64,000 nt of DNA from JABDMH01 sp050298535 (GTDB taxonomy: Bacteria; Bacteroidota; Bacteroidia; Chitinophagales; Saprospiraceae): assembly GCA_050298535.1 (NCBI GenBank), contig JBNKUI010000087.1, positions 186,001-250,000 of the forward strand, read 5' to 3'. The notes beneath the pieces are model-generated. The model saw only the letters and a program-made list of their open reading frames with translations. It searched no databases and was not told the DNA's origin. This document shows positions 50,219-59,738 of the stretch, in pieces; within the stretch, counting starts at the first letter, position 1; every line of letters begins with the position of its first letter. A program made the position numbers and the translations under genes.

Positions 50219-52804
50219 TTACATTCCAAGAAAAGACCGATAGATAGACTTTATTTCATCATCAGTTTCCGTGGACATTACTTCATCGACGAGAGGTTGA
50301 ATCTGATCAGACAAGGCACGATTCTGTCGCAGGAAGACAATGATGGTCCGCATCGCCGAAATTTTGGTGTAAGGAGAAACTGTATTGTCAGTAGCCACCT
50401 TTGAACATTTATGCATCCATTCTACCAGGGTACCTTCGGAGGTCTCTTCCAGGAGCGTTTCCAACTGACGATAGAAATCCAGGGCGGGTAGTCCTTCAAT
50501 TTCTGCCATATGCTGTTCGAAATACTCCAAATAGCTAGTGTCGCCGGACTCAGCATAAATTGAAGAAATGGCAGCCACGATATCAGACTGACTTTCTGTT
50601 TCAAGTTCTCCCAACTTGTTGCGGCAAGCCTCGGGATCTATTTTGTTGAGTGCTTTAATTGATGCTGCCACTACTGGATATGCATCGACATGGTTGATAC
50701 CACGGGCAATCACCTCCATGTACTCGGGACCAGCAACTTCGGAAAGTTGATTTATGGCATTGACCTTCACGACACTATGTGGGTCTTCCTTTACAATCCT
50801 GGAAAGGACTTGTTTGTCCTCATCTGTAAGTGGATCAAAGTATTCTAATGCAGCACTGCGGACTGACCAAAAGGGGTCTGTTAATGCCTCCACTATGACT
50901 GCGTCACCTCCCGCTACATTATTTTCGCCAAGATGCTCTACAGCGTCGAGCCGAACACTTAGTGCGGCACTGTCTCGGTAAAGTTGTAAGTATTCCTCAT
51001 CGGATCTTCGCTCGATGTAGACCGCTAGCAAGACCCTATCTGGGTCTACAACTGCAGCAGATACACGGTTTTCGACCGGTATTGTAAAGGACTGATTTCG
51101 CTGGTCTATTTGGATACTGATACGTTCTTGCGAACCATCTTCATATTGTAACTCCACCTCAGTAGGCAAGATGAAAATCGAAGGCATCATACTGACATCC
51201 TGAATCTGGGAAACATCGATGACCACTTCAGAGGGATTGTATGTGTAGTCAATTTGTAATGCGGGATGACCGGAGGCAAAATACCATTGATCAAAGAACC
51301 AATTAAGATCTAACCCGGTCGTTTTCTCAAAAGCCAGTCGCAAGTCATGTACTTCTACAGATTGATAGGCATTGTCTCTCAAATAAGTCTGTAAAGACGC
51401 ACGAAAAGCCTGATCTCCCAGCAGATGTCGAAGCATATGCAAGACAAGGCCACCTTTATTGTAACTGTGCTGATCAAACATGTCTTCCTTGTCCTCATAT
51501 CCAAAGTCAACAAGTGGATGGATTTCTGAAGAGGCCTGATAGAGGTACCCCTGAATTTCAGTCAATCGATGTTGATCTGCCCTGTCTTTACCATATTTAT
51601 GCTCCTTCCAGAGATACTCTGAATAGTTAGCAAATCCTTCGTTCAACACAAGGTTTGCCCAGCTCTCACAAGTCACATAATCGCCAAACCAGTGGTGAAA
51701 CAGTTCGTGGGCGACAATGTAGTCATTGTCATTGTCTATCAGTTCTCGTGCGTGTTTCTGAACAAACTCTCCGTAGATCACGCTGGTCGTATTTTCCATC
51801 GCACCGGAAACATAGTCGCGCACAATGATTTGGGCAAATTTATCCCACGGGTATTGTATACCCGTAAAGTCAGAAAAGAATTCTAACATCTCTGCCGTGT
51901 GAGCAAAGATCTCCTTAGCATCATCACGATAGGGTTCTTCCACCATATATAAGATGTCCTTCCCATTCCATGTTTCTTCTACTGTTGCAAATTCTCCTAC
52001 AGCAATCATGAAGAGATAGGGTGCGTGAGGTTGATTCATGACCCAATAGTCCGTTCTGGTTCCATCCCCGTTTGATTTTGATGATTCCAACACACCATTG
52101 GAGAGGGTCTGATATTTTTCATCGACGGTCAGCAGAACTTCCTGTGTACATCTTTCATTTGGTTTGTCAATGGTCGGAAACCATCGAGAATTAAACTCAG
52201 TTTCACCCTGAGTCCATATTTGTTGTGGTTTTTCGGGATCGCTACCATCTGCATTGATGAAGAACAAGCCTTTGTCTGAAGAAATAGCAGCACTACCATC
52301 CTCTCCTTCCGAAGGATGGGCTATGTATTCAATATTAAGTTTTATGCGCTGCCCTTTACGGTAGGTCCTATCCAGAGCAATTCTTAGTATAGATCCATTG
52401 TATCCATATGCTGGTTCATAATCTGCTCCCAGAGTTATAGATTGAATCTCAAAACCCTTAGCATCCAGAGTAATCGTGTCAAGTGGATAAAAATATGGTG
52501 TCAATATGAGTGATGCGGTGCCGACCACAGATTCAGAAGACCAGTCGAAACGCAAGTCTAATTTGGTGTGAAGTAAGTCTGCATCCCGATCGCTTGTTGC
52601 TCGATAAACGGGCAACTCTAATACTTCTTGCGCATCGTCCTTGCCGGCATCCGCAGTAACGACAAGTGTGTCAAGATTTCGGATCTCAGTGGATGTGTCC
52701 AATACAACCGGATCGATATCCGGAATATTGGTAATAGATTGTGTGGTTGTGCAAGCACCTGCCAACAACACCACGCTAGCAAAGACTAGAAGTTTAAGAT
52801 TCAT
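50219..52804 (-). CDS. M1-family aminopeptidase lipoprotein with HEAT-like C-terminus
   Basis: 861 residues. Signal peptide with lipobox LLAGAC (Cys18), then the M1 domain: exopeptidase motif GAMENTT (334-340), zinc motif HELFHH (366-371) and Glu389 in NEGFANYSEYLW. The last 250 residues are helical repeats (HEAT/ERAP-C-like), as in cold-active M1 enzymes. A lipid anchor suggests periplasmic or outer-membrane peptide trimming. It lies between dapD and the polytopic-protein gene on the same strand. Confidence 0.93.
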   Translation of the reverse strand: MNLKLLVFASVVLLAGACTTTQSITNIPDIDPVVLDTSTEIRNLDTLVVTADAGKDDAQEVLELPVYRATSDRDADLLHTKLDLRFDWSSESVVGTASLILTPYFYPLDTITLDAKGFEIQSITLGADYEPAYGYNGSILRIALDRTYRKGQRIKLNIEYIAHPSEGEDGSAAISSDKGLFFINADGSDPEKPQQIWTQGETEFNSRWFPTIDKPNERCTQEVLLTVDEKYQTLSNGVLESSKSNGDGTRTDYWVMNQPHAPYLFMIAVGEFATVEETWNGKDILYMVEEPYRDDAKEIFAHTAEMLEFFSDFTGIQYPWDKFAQIIVRDYVSGAMENTTSVIYGEFVQKHARELIDNDNDYIVAHELFHHWFGDYVTCESWANLVLNEGFANYSEYLWKEHKYGKDRADQHRLTEIQGYLYQASSEIHPLVDFGYEDKEDMFDQHSYNKGGLVLHMLRHLLGDQAFRASLQTYLRDNAYQSVEVHDLRLAFEKTTGLDLNWFFDQWYFASGHPALQIDYTYNPSEVVIDVSQIQDVSMMPSIFILPTEVELQYEDGSQERISIQIDQRNQSFTIPVENRVSAAVVDPDRVLLAVYIERRSDEEYLQLYRDSAALSVRLDAVEHLGENNVAGGDAVIVEALTDPFWSVRSAALEYFDPLTDEDKQVLSRIVKEDPHSVVKVNAINQLSEVAGPEYMEVIARGINHVDAYPVVAASIKALNKIDPEACRNKLGELETESQSDIVAAISSIYAESGDTSYLEYFEQHMAEIEGLPALDFYRQLETLLEETSEGTLVEWMHKCSKVATDNTVSPYTKISAMRTIIVFLRQNRALSDQIQPLVDEVMSTETDDEIKSIYRSFLGM

Positions 52805-52881
52805 ACGATAAGGTCAATTTACAGGACTAAAAACCCCCAATAGCTTTTGACAAAAGGTAAACTGAATGAATGAGGCCATTA

Positions 52882-53703
52882 TTATACTGAGACATCGTAT
52901 TCTCTCAGGGCATCATTCAAAGAGACCTTTTTGTCAGTACTCTCTTTGCGTTGTCCGATGATCAGCGCACAGGACACTTGATACTCACCAGCAGGAAATT
53001 GTTTGGTATAGGTGCCGGGTATGACAACAGATCTGGGTGGGACATAGCCTCGATGTGTTACTGCTTCGGCTTGTGTCACATCAATAATTCTAGTGGATTT
53101 TGTCAACACCACATTGGCACCTAGTACGGCTTCTCGCCCTACACGGACACCTTCCACTACAATACATCTGGACCCTATGAAGCAGTTGTCTTCAATAATT
53201 GTGGGTGAAGCCTGTAAGGGCTCGAGAACGCCACCGATGCCTACACCACCACTTAGATGCACATTTCTGCCAATTTGAGCACAGGATCCTACTGTTGCCC
53301 AGGTATCTACCATAGTTCCAGATCCTACCCAGGCACCAATGTTCACATAGCTCGGCATCATGATCACACCGTTTTCTAGGTAGGCTCCATGACGAGCGAT
53401 TGCATGGGGGACAACACGGACCCCCAGGGCCTCATAACCCGTCTTAAGAGGAATCTTGTCATGAAACTCAAAAGGAGATACTTCAATAGTTTCCATTTTT
53501 TGGATAGGGAAGTACAGGACCACGCCTTTTTTCACCCATTGATTTACCTTCCACGATCCGTCTTCCGAGGGTTCTGCAACCCGTAACTTTCCCTGGTCAA
53601 GAAGACTTACTACATTTCTTATGGCCTCCTGCGTCGATGCATCTTTCAGTAATGATCGGTCTTCCCAAGCCTGCTCAATTGTTTCCTGGAGTGCTTCTAC
53701 CAT
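52882..53703 (-). CDS. dapD: Tetrahydrodipicolinate N-succinyltransferase DapD
   Basis: 273 residues, a left-handed beta-helix trimer. It uses succinyl-CoA on tetrahydrodipicolinate in the lysine/diaminopimelate pathway. Hexapeptide turns such as VNIGAWVGSGTMVDTWATVG and EDNCFIGSRCIVVEGV are clear. The N-terminal helical domain and the C-terminal RKESTDKKVSLNDALR extension are present. Length is typical of the DapD class. The pathway branches from thrA's product in the same window. PAP2-like gene lies 32 bases upstream. Confidence 0.96.
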   Translation of the reverse strand: MVEALQETIEQAWEDRSLLKDASTQEAIRNVVSLLDQGKLRVAEPSEDGSWKVNQWVKKGVVLYFPIQKMETIEVSPFEFHDKIPLKTGYEALGVRVVPHAIARHGAYLENGVIMMPSYVNIGAWVGSGTMVDTWATVGSCAQIGRNVHLSGGVGIGGVLEPLQASPTIIEDNCFIGSRCIVVEGVRVGREAVLGANVVLTKSTRIIDVTQAEAVTHRGYVPPRSVVIPGTYTKQFPAGEYQVSCALIIGQRKESTDKKVSLNDALREYDVSV

Positions 53704-53735
53704 TATTCTTTCAGCTGATTTTTCAAAATCTGCAA

Positions 53736-54380
53736 TTATACTAAAATTCTCAACGCAATCAGCTGAGATACGATCCCTACTAAAGCACCTCCGTAGATGT
53801 CTGGAACCTTATGTGCGTTGAGCTGCAATCGACTGGAACCAATTGCACCGGCAATGAGAATCCAGATAGCGACAAGCAGGAAAATGTGAATTTTGAACGT
53901 TTCAAATCTTAGAAAACCGACATCAAATCGCATATATAAGAGAAGTAGCATGCTAACTAGACCACCAGCACCCACCATATGCAAGCTAATTTTGGTGAAA
54001 ACATTAAAAAAGAAAGCAAGGCTTACTGCAATAAGTGACCCCAGTATCCAAACATGAAGACTGACAGGTATATCTGGATTATGATACAGGTTTATAAAAA
54101 ACCAGGCATAAAAGATTACTACAATAATCATAGGACCAATGCGATCTTCTTTTTTCTGCATTTGAAAGTTGGGTATCAACTTGAGAAACACCATGAAAAT
54201 GACGCCAATCAGTGGAAGAAAGAAAGTGTAAGCGAGCGCAACAATGAGCAGAGGTATTTCATCCCAAGGGCTTGAAACGCCAAAAGCAAAAGGATTTGAT
54301 GCGACTACTAAGAAGGTGCCATATGTCAACACCAAAAGGGGATGAAAAATAAAAGCCAGAAGGGAGCTCACAAATTTCAC
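53736..54380 (-). CDS. PAP2-like membrane protein
   Basis: 214 residues, six membrane segments. The third PAP2 phosphatase motif is intact: SRLQLNAHKVPD (SR-x5-H-x3-D). The second, PSGH, reads KISLHMVGAGG (His kept, Ser-Gly altered), and the first KxxxxxxRP appears only as KKEDRIGP. Bacteroidota have this divergent PAP2 group; possible activity is on lipid phosphates such as undecaprenyl pyrophosphate, which is inferred. It follows the OmpA/PD40 gene by 11 bases and precedes dapD. Confidence 0.7.
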   Translation of the reverse strand: MKFVSSLLAFIFHPLLVLTYGTFLVVASNPFAFGVSSPWDEIPLLIVALAYTFFLPLIGVIFMVFLKLIPNFQMQKKEDRIGPMIIVVIFYAWFFINLYHNPDIPVSLHVWILGSLIAVSLAFFFNVFTKISLHMVGAGGLVSMLLLLYMRFDVGFLRFETFKIHIFLLVAIWILIAGAIGSSRLQLNAHKVPDIYGGALVGIVSQLIALRILV

Positions 54381-54391
54381 AGTGTATTTCT

Positions 54392-56056
54392 TTAGACCTT
54401 AGTAATCAACACTTCCACTCGTCTGTTTTTTGATCGCATCTCCTCCGATGAGTTGTCAGTGATTGGTTGACTGGGACCGTAGCCCCGTGTTTTGATCCGA
54501 TAGGACTGGATTCCCATCTTCACAAGGTACCGTTTTACAGCGGTGGCTCGTTGCGCAGATAATTGATATAAGGACCAGTCATCGCCCACATTATCTGTAT
54601 GACCATTGATCCGAATGTGCAACGCGGGATGCTTTTTTAGTATGGCGGCCAGACGGTCTAACTCGCGATAAGACACAGAGAGAATTCTGTCTTTCCCACG
54701 CATGAAATATATGGGTGCCATGGAAATCTTTGCATCTACCTCTAGAGGGTCTATTGCCACCTTGATCAAATGTTCTCCATCTTCTGAGGCCTGTACTTTT
54801 GATACATCCAAGAGCATATTACGAGCAAGAAACCCCTTTTTGTCCACCTTCAATGACAAAATCTTGCCCCTTGAGGGGTAGTCCATGGCATATCCAGAAC
54901 GAGAAACGGAGATCTTCTCATGATTATCATCGTCTCCGGCTATACCCAGGGTTAGATCTGCATCAAGGACCTCCTCATTAGTTGCATTCACGATGTATAG
55001 CCTTAGCTTTTTCTCAGCGGGTGCAGCTGGACTGGCGACCAAATTCTTGTCGGGGGCAGGTCTGATTTCATCAAACTGCACCCGGTATATATCACTGGAA
55101 CCTTCGCGCGTGCTGGTGAAATAGAGATATTTACTTTTCAGGTTGTAGAATGGCTGTGCATCATCAGCAGAAGAGTTAATGGGTTCGGGTAATGCAGTGG
55201 GAGATGACCAGTTGGTCCAACTGTCATCCAGCCGTTCACACATAAAAATATCCTGCCCCCCAATACCAGCCTCACGTTGGGAGGAGAAGAATAAAAAACG
55301 TTTATCGTCTGATATGTAGGGAGTGATTTCATTGGCATCAGAGTTGACCATGTCTCCCAGGTGAATTGGTGCACTCCATAAGGTGTTGTGTACGCGAAAG
55401 GATACATACAAATCATTATTACCGTACGAATCATTACGATTCATAGATAGAATCATTACTTCGTTGTCCCGACTTAGCGTCAGATTTACACCAGCATCCA
55501 GGTTGTAATAATCGTAAATGTACAAGGGCTCAGGAAAGTCCCATTCCTTCTTGTTTTTTCGCTTCACGAAAGAAAACCCCTTCAACATGCTTCCATCCTT
55601 GTAAAACTGATTCATGATTACAAGTGTGTTGGGGTCTGTGGTAACCGCACAAACACTATTGGGTAATGCACTATTCAGAGGATAGCCAGGATGCTCTAAC
55701 TCATCGAACGATCCATGTTTGGATTTTGCAATCCAAATATCCTGATTGAAGGAAGACGTGACAGGGTTTTTATCTTGCTCCTCTCCGAGCTGGTAAAATA
55801 TGTCTTGCAACTTGGCTTTGTAATCAGCAAAGGAAAGTGTCTTTGAGAAATCATCATCGCTCACCTTCAGCGTCTTTTCAAAGGAGGGATGTCCTACCCG
55901 TGTAAAATAAATGGTTTGTCCATTGAGACTCACCACGGGGTTGATTTCGTCATATTGTGTATTTATTTGATGGTTAAGTTTCTCAATGACATACGGATGT
56001 TTTGGTCCCGGACCACACCATGATACAAGCAACAATGTCAGAAAAGCACTAAGCAT
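54392..56056 (-). CDS. OmpA-family protein with PD40 beta-propeller repeats
   Basis: 554 residues. An N-terminal hydrophobic segment (AFLTLLLVSW) acts as signal. PD40 blades (about residues 35-320) have repeats like ISDDKRFLFFSSQREAGIGGQDIF and YLYFTSTREGSSDIYRVQF. A small domain follows (about 340-430). The C-terminal OmpA domain (about 445-554) has NGHTDNVGDDWSLYQLSAQRA and KNRRVEV for peptidoglycan binding. Similar proteins (PorE-like) belong to gliding/type IX secretion; this one is not obviously PorE, and no lipobox is clear. It is divergent from DUF4294 across 239 bases. Confidence 0.85.
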   Translation of the reverse strand: MLSAFLTLLLVSWCGPGPKHPYVIEKLNHQINTQYDEINPVVSLNGQTIYFTRVGHPSFEKTLKVSDDDFSKTLSFADYKAKLQDIFYQLGEEQDKNPVTSSFNQDIWIAKSKHGSFDELEHPGYPLNSALPNSVCAVTTDPNTLVIMNQFYKDGSMLKGFSFVKRKNKKEWDFPEPLYIYDYYNLDAGVNLTLSRDNEVMILSMNRNDSYGNNDLYVSFRVHNTLWSAPIHLGDMVNSDANEITPYISDDKRFLFFSSQREAGIGGQDIFMCERLDDSWTNWSSPTALPEPINSSADDAQPFYNLKSKYLYFTSTREGSSDIYRVQFDEIRPAPDKNLVASPAAPAEKKLRLYIVNATNEEVLDADLTLGIAGDDDNHEKISVSRSGYAMDYPSRGKILSLKVDKKGFLARNMLLDVSKVQASEDGEHLIKVAIDPLEVDAKISMAPIYFMRGKDRILSVSYRELDRLAAILKKHPALHIRINGHTDNVGDDWSLYQLSAQRATAVKRYLVKMGIQSYRIKTRGYGPSQPITDNSSEEMRSKNRRVEVLITKV

Positions 56057-56295
56057 AAATCGAAGGCTAAATCAGTTCAATTTTTTTGGATAAACTTAAT
56101 ACAATCAATTTCTTATAAGTGAGTGTTTTCGTTTGATTGTATGAAGATTGGAACAGGTTACATGGACGATGGCACAAAAATATAAATTGATTTGACAGCA
56201 TACTGGAATTAATTAAGGTAATTTCCGGTTATGACCTTATCATTGTTTTCAAGGCTTTGAGATGCGATAATTGTATTTATAATCGTTATAAAACT

Positions 56296-56907
56296 ATGCC
56301 AAGCTTTCTATATCGATATTGTGTAGGTTTTTGCCTACTAATGATCTTCGGGCTTTCATCGGCGCAATCAGAGCGACGAGAAAGATTTGAGATCGATGGA
56401 GAAATCCTGACTGCTCTCATATACGATGACGACACCATATTTATTGCCGATCTGGACGATGTTAGTATCACATCCAAGCGTACTTTTGCCAGTAAGGATG
56501 AGCAGGCATTGTACATGAGGTATCGGAGATATGCCAACAAGGTGTACCCTTATGCTGTCGATGCCATCCGGATTTTTCGGGAGTTAAAAGACTGCACCGA
56601 CGGTATGTCGCGGAGGCAGGAAAAAAAGTGGGTACGGCGTCTGCAAAAAGAACTTAAGGAGGAATTCGAAGATCCACTCAAAAACTTAAGTAAAACCCAG
56701 GGAAGAATTCTTGTCCACATGATCGAAAAAGAGCTGGACACGCCTATTTTCTTTTTGATTAAGGATTTAAAAGGTGGACTCACCGCACATTATTGGAACA
56801 CGGCAGGCAAGCTCTGGGGTTACCACCTTCGAAAAGGTTATATAGTTGGAGAGGATCCAATTATGGATATGGTCCTAAACGATTTCGACATTTCTCATGG
56901 GGATTAA
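56296..56907 (+). CDS. DUF4294 exported protein
   Basis: 203 residues from the ATG at 56296, which places a signal peptide (VGFCLLMIFGLSSAQS) at the N-terminus; the frame extends upstream but adds only 13 unlikely residues. The rest has the DUF4294 pattern: YMRYRRYANKVYPYA, EKKWVRRLQKELKEEFEDPLKNLSK and YWNTAGKLWGYHLRKGY. The family is found in Bacteroidota and its function is unknown. Its stop lies inside the left arm of an inverted repeat that precedes mvaD. Confidence 0.83.
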   Translation: MPSFLYRYCVGFCLLMIFGLSSAQSERRERFEIDGEILTALIYDDDTIFIADLDDVSITSKRTFASKDEQALYMRYRRYANKVYPYAVDAIRIFRELKDCTDGMSRRQEKKWVRRLQKELKEEFEDPLKNLSKTQGRILVHMIEKELDTPIFFLIKDLKGGLTAHYWNTAGKLWGYHLRKGYIVGEDPIMDMVLNDFDISHGD

Positions 56908-56940
56908 GATCATCTTTTTAATATTGTTGGATGATCTTAA
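56904..56940. promoter_or_regulatory. Perfect 11-bp inverted repeat directly upstream of mvaD
   Basis: TTAAGATCATC (56904-56914) pairs with GATGATCTTAA (56930-56940) over a 15-base loop. The left arm includes the DUF4294 stop codon, and the right arm ends 6 bases before the mvaD ATG. No T-run follows, so a regulatory operator or RNA hairpin is as likely as a terminator. Confidence 0.6.
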
Positions 56941-56946
56941 CATTTT

Positions 56947-58023
56947 ATGTCTGCAGAACTTACGATTAGCAAAGAAATCCAGCCAGGAAAGGTAACCTGG
57001 CGTAGCCCTTCCAACATTGCATTGATTAAGTATTGGGGAAAGCACGGCGATCAACTGCCCAGAAATCCTTCACTAAGCTTCACGTTGACAAATGCCTATA
57101 CGGAGACTACTATCTTGTACAAGACGCGAGATACTCCAGATCAGGAGGTGTCGCTGACATTCAAGTTTGATGGGCAGGTGAATGCATCATTTGAAGACCG
57201 CATAAAGTCCTATTTGGAAAAACGGGGGAATGAGCAGCCCTTTATCAGGCAACTGGATCTCCAAGTTTTTTCGAGAAATTCTTTTCCACACTCAGCAGGT
57301 ATCGCGTCCTCGGCTTCAGCAATGAGTGCGCTAGCACTTTGCCTTTGCACGATAGAGGACCAACTATTTGGCACATTGAAAGATGATCGCGCCTTTGAGG
57401 AAAAAGCATCCACACTGGCACGATTAGGGTCCGGGTCTGCTTCGAGATCCATATATTCATATGCAGCAGTTTGGGGAAAAACGGGGCTTGTCCATGGGGC
57501 AAGTGATGAGTACGCAGTGCCCTTTGGACAAAACTTACACGAAGTTTTCAAGACCTATCATGATGCCATACTGATTGTAGATCAAGACCCTAAAAAAGTC
57601 AGTAGTTCTGAGGGGCACAAGTTGATGGAAAGTCATCCATTTGCGAATGTACGCTACGAAGAAGCGAGAAGACACCTCAACGAGCTAGGCTCCGTAATGA
57701 AAACGGGGGATCTCGCCAGGTTTAATACCATTGTCGAAATGGAAGCAATGCAATTGCATGCTCTCATGATGTGTTCATCACCGGGATATATTCTTTTGCG
57801 GCCAAATACTTTAAAGATCATAGAACTCATCAAGGAGTTTCGGAAAACTACAGAGGCTCCAGTTTGTTATACGTTAGATGCCGGACCCAATGTCCACCTT
57901 CTTTATCCTTCTGAGGAAAAAGCAAAGGTAAGTGCATTCATCCAGCAGGTTTTAGCTCCTTACTGTCATCAGGGAAGATGGATCGACGATATCGTAGGAG
58001 AGGGGCCGATACAAGTAGATTAG
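56947..58023 (+). CDS. mvaD: Diphosphomevalonate decarboxylase
   Basis: 358 residues, GHMP kinase superfamily. It converts mevalonate 5-diphosphate to isopentenyl diphosphate. Motifs: SPSNIALIKYWGK at the N-terminus, HSAGIASSASAMSAL (ATP loop, about residues 117-131), GSGSASRSI and LDAGPNVHLLYP near the C-terminus. This shows the mevalonate route to isoprenoids rather than the MEP pathway, at least at this step. The stop codon abuts the ATG of the rhodanese gene. Confidence 0.95.
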   Translation: MSAELTISKEIQPGKVTWRSPSNIALIKYWGKHGDQLPRNPSLSFTLTNAYTETTILYKTRDTPDQEVSLTFKFDGQVNASFEDRIKSYLEKRGNEQPFIRQLDLQVFSRNSFPHSAGIASSASAMSALALCLCTIEDQLFGTLKDDRAFEEKASTLARLGSGSASRSIYSYAAVWGKTGLVHGASDEYAVPFGQNLHEVFKTYHDAILIVDQDPKKVSSSEGHKLMESHPFANVRYEEARRHLNELGSVMKTGDLARFNTIVEMEAMQLHALMMCSSPGYILLRPNTLKIIELIKEFRKTTEAPVCYTLDAGPNVHLLYPSEEKAKVSAFIQQVLAPYCHQGRWIDDIVGEGPIQVD

Positions 58024-58545
58024 ATGAAGAAGATTTTTGTTTTTGCACTATTCTTATCGGGTCTATTCCAGGGAGCATGTGGACAGGAGACGCCCAAAAT
58101 ACATGTGGAAGACTCTACATTCGACCAGACAATAAGAGAGTACTTGAAATTTAGCACACCTGTCTTATCTGTAGCTGAGTTATCTCAAAAAACGGACTCT
58201 ATGTTGATCTTGGATACAAGGGAAATACGGGAATTCATGATAAGTCATATCCCAGGGGCCTATCATGCAGGATACAATGATTTTAACATGAACGATTGGA
58301 AGCACTTACCAAGAGACACAGAAGTCGTTCTTTATTGTTCTATTGGATATCGTAGTGAAAAAATTGCTGAGAAGTTTCTAAAGGAGGGTTTTGCGAATGT
58401 CTACAATCTGTATGGAAGCATTTTCGAATGGGCCAATGAAGGACTGCCTTTGGAAGATGTGAATGGGAATACCACACATAAATTGCATACTTATAATAAG
58501 AGGTGGTCAGAATATGTATCTGATCAGGTAGAGAAAACATGGTAA
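58024..58545 (+). CDS. Rhodanese-domain exported protein
   Basis: 173 residues. Signal peptide with Cys19 at the cleavage region (FQGAC; the lipobox is imperfect). The rhodanese domain (about residues 48-148) has LDTREIREFMISHIPGA and active-site Cys105 in LYCSIGYRSE. It probably handles sulfur transfer in the periplasm; the acceptor is unknown. It starts on the base after the mvaD stop, so the two are cotranscribed, although no metabolic link is obvious. A hairpin terminator follows 5 bases after its stop. Confidence 0.88.
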   Translation: MKKIFVFALFLSGLFQGACGQETPKIHVEDSTFDQTIREYLKFSTPVLSVAELSQKTDSMLILDTREIREFMISHIPGAYHAGYNDFNMNDWKHLPRDTEVVLYCSIGYRSEKIAEKFLKEGFANVYNLYGSIFEWANEGLPLEDVNGNTTHKLHTYNKRWSEYVSDQVEKTW

Positions 58546-58550
58546 TCAAA

Positions 58551-58580
58551 AAGGCTGCACCTTATGAAAAGCGCAGCCTT
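58551..58580. terminator. Bidirectional terminator between rhodanese and ompH genes
   Basis: AAGGCTGC (58551-58558) pairs with GCAGCCTT (58573-58580) over a 14-base loop. On the minus strand the stem is directly followed by TTTTTGA, so it should end the ompH operon; on the plus strand a looser T-rich tail (ATAAGTTTTC) follows the mvaD-rhodanese pair. Confidence 0.7.
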
Positions 58581-58608
58581 ATAAGTTTTCTGTTATTCGT
58601 TATATCTC

Positions 58609-59118
58609 TTAGATACCTAATTTTGCTTTTACCAGGGAAGTAACATCCATTCCTTCTTCTTTAAATAGGATGGATCCCTGACTTTCGTCCAAAATATAAG
58701 AATATCCATTCTCCTTAGCCACCTCTTCAATTTTCACACTTACGTTATCCAGAATAGGCTGAAGTAACTCCTGTCTTTTTGAGGCGAGTTGCTGCTGCAT
58801 CTCTTGCTGATATTGCTGTAGCTTAGTGTCGTCTTCGCGAAGTTTTGCACCCTCTTCCTCCAGCTGTTTGGGAGAAAGCTCTCCTCGTTGCTCTTTTTGT
58901 TGAAGGTCCTGATATTTTCTCTGGAACTCCTGAACCATCCCCTCACCTTTTTTCTGTAGTTGCGTTTGCAGGGCCTCCAGCTCTGAGTTTGCTCTTTTTA
59001 CTTCAGGTATTTCCTGAAGTAGCGTCACGGAGTTTAGGTATCCAATTTTTTGGGCATGAACCAGGTTCAACCCAACGACAAAGAAGAATACCAATGCGTA
59101 TTTATAAGCTTTATACAT
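58609..59118 (-). CDS. OmpH/Skp-family periplasmic chaperone (paralogue 3)
   Basis: 169 residues from the ATG at 59118; the longer frame would add 23 unlikely residues before the signal peptide (YALVFFFVVGLNLVHA). Skp-like fold: a short strand (QKIGYLNSVTLLQEIPEV), a long Gln/Glu-rich coiled coil (about residues 45-115), then LLQPILDNVSVKIEEVAKENGYSYILDESQGSILF. It very closely resembles paralogue 2, suggesting recent duplication. Skp/OmpH holds unfolded outer-membrane proteins in the periplasm. Confidence 0.92.
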   Translation of the reverse strand: MYKAYKYALVFFFVVGLNLVHAQKIGYLNSVTLLQEIPEVKRANSELEALQTQLQKKGEGMVQEFQRKYQDLQQKEQRGELSPKQLEEEGAKLREDDTKLQQYQQEMQQQLASKRQELLQPILDNVSVKIEEVAKENGYSYILDESQGSILFKEEGMDVTSLVKAKLGI

Positions 59119-59208
59119 TTTATCCTTTAAAATTTTAATTATTAAAAATGGGAGCACAAAAATAGATGTTTTGACCAATCGTCGCACAAATACATCCTCG
59201 CTAGTGCC

Positions 59209-59718
59209 TTAAAGTCCCAATTTTGCCTTGACCTTATCCAGAATGTCGTTGGCTTCGTCAGCATACAACACGGATCCGGCGCTGATATCAATGATATAGG
59301 TATATCCTTCTGCTTTGGCCACTTCAGTAATTTTACTGTTTACGTTATCTAGAATGGGTTGCAGTAAGGATTGCTGTTTTTCAGCTAATTGCTGCTCCAT
59401 ATTCTGTTGAAACTCCTGTAGTTTAGCCTCTTCTTGTCTCAACTTTGCCGCTTCGTCCTGAATTTCCTTGGGCGAAAGTTCACCATTCTGTTCCTGTTGT
59501 TGAAGTGCCTGATACTTCGTCTGCAACTCCTGGATCATCCCTTGAGCCTTTTTCTGTAACTGTGTTTGTAGTGCCTCGATTTCTGAATTAGCCTGCTTCA
59601 CTTCAGGTATTTCCTGAAGCAGCAAGCCGGAATTGATATGGCCAATTTTCTGACCAAAGGCTGTCATCAATGTAAGTGAAAAGATGACGGCAAAAACTGA
59701 TTTAATAACATTCTTCAT
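59209..59718 (-). CDS. OmpH/Skp-family periplasmic chaperone (paralogue 2)
   Basis: 169 residues with a clean signal peptide ending TAFGQ. The mature region QKIGHINSGLLLQEIPEVKQ, the coiled coil and LLQPILDNVNSKITEVAKAEGYTYIID parallel paralogue 3 residue by residue, whereas paralogue 1 is more distant. It lies 90 bases upstream of paralogue 3 and 20 bases downstream of paralogue 1, all on one strand. Confidence 0.93.
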   Translation of the reverse strand: MKNVIKSVFAVIFSLTLMTAFGQKIGHINSGLLLQEIPEVKQANSEIEALQTQLQKKAQGMIQELQTKYQALQQQEQNGELSPKEIQDEAAKLRQEEAKLQEFQQNMEQQLAEKQQSLLQPILDNVNSKITEVAKAEGYTYIIDISAGSVLYADEANDILDKVKAKLGL

Positions 59719-59738
59719 TGTATTCGATTTGTCGTCTT

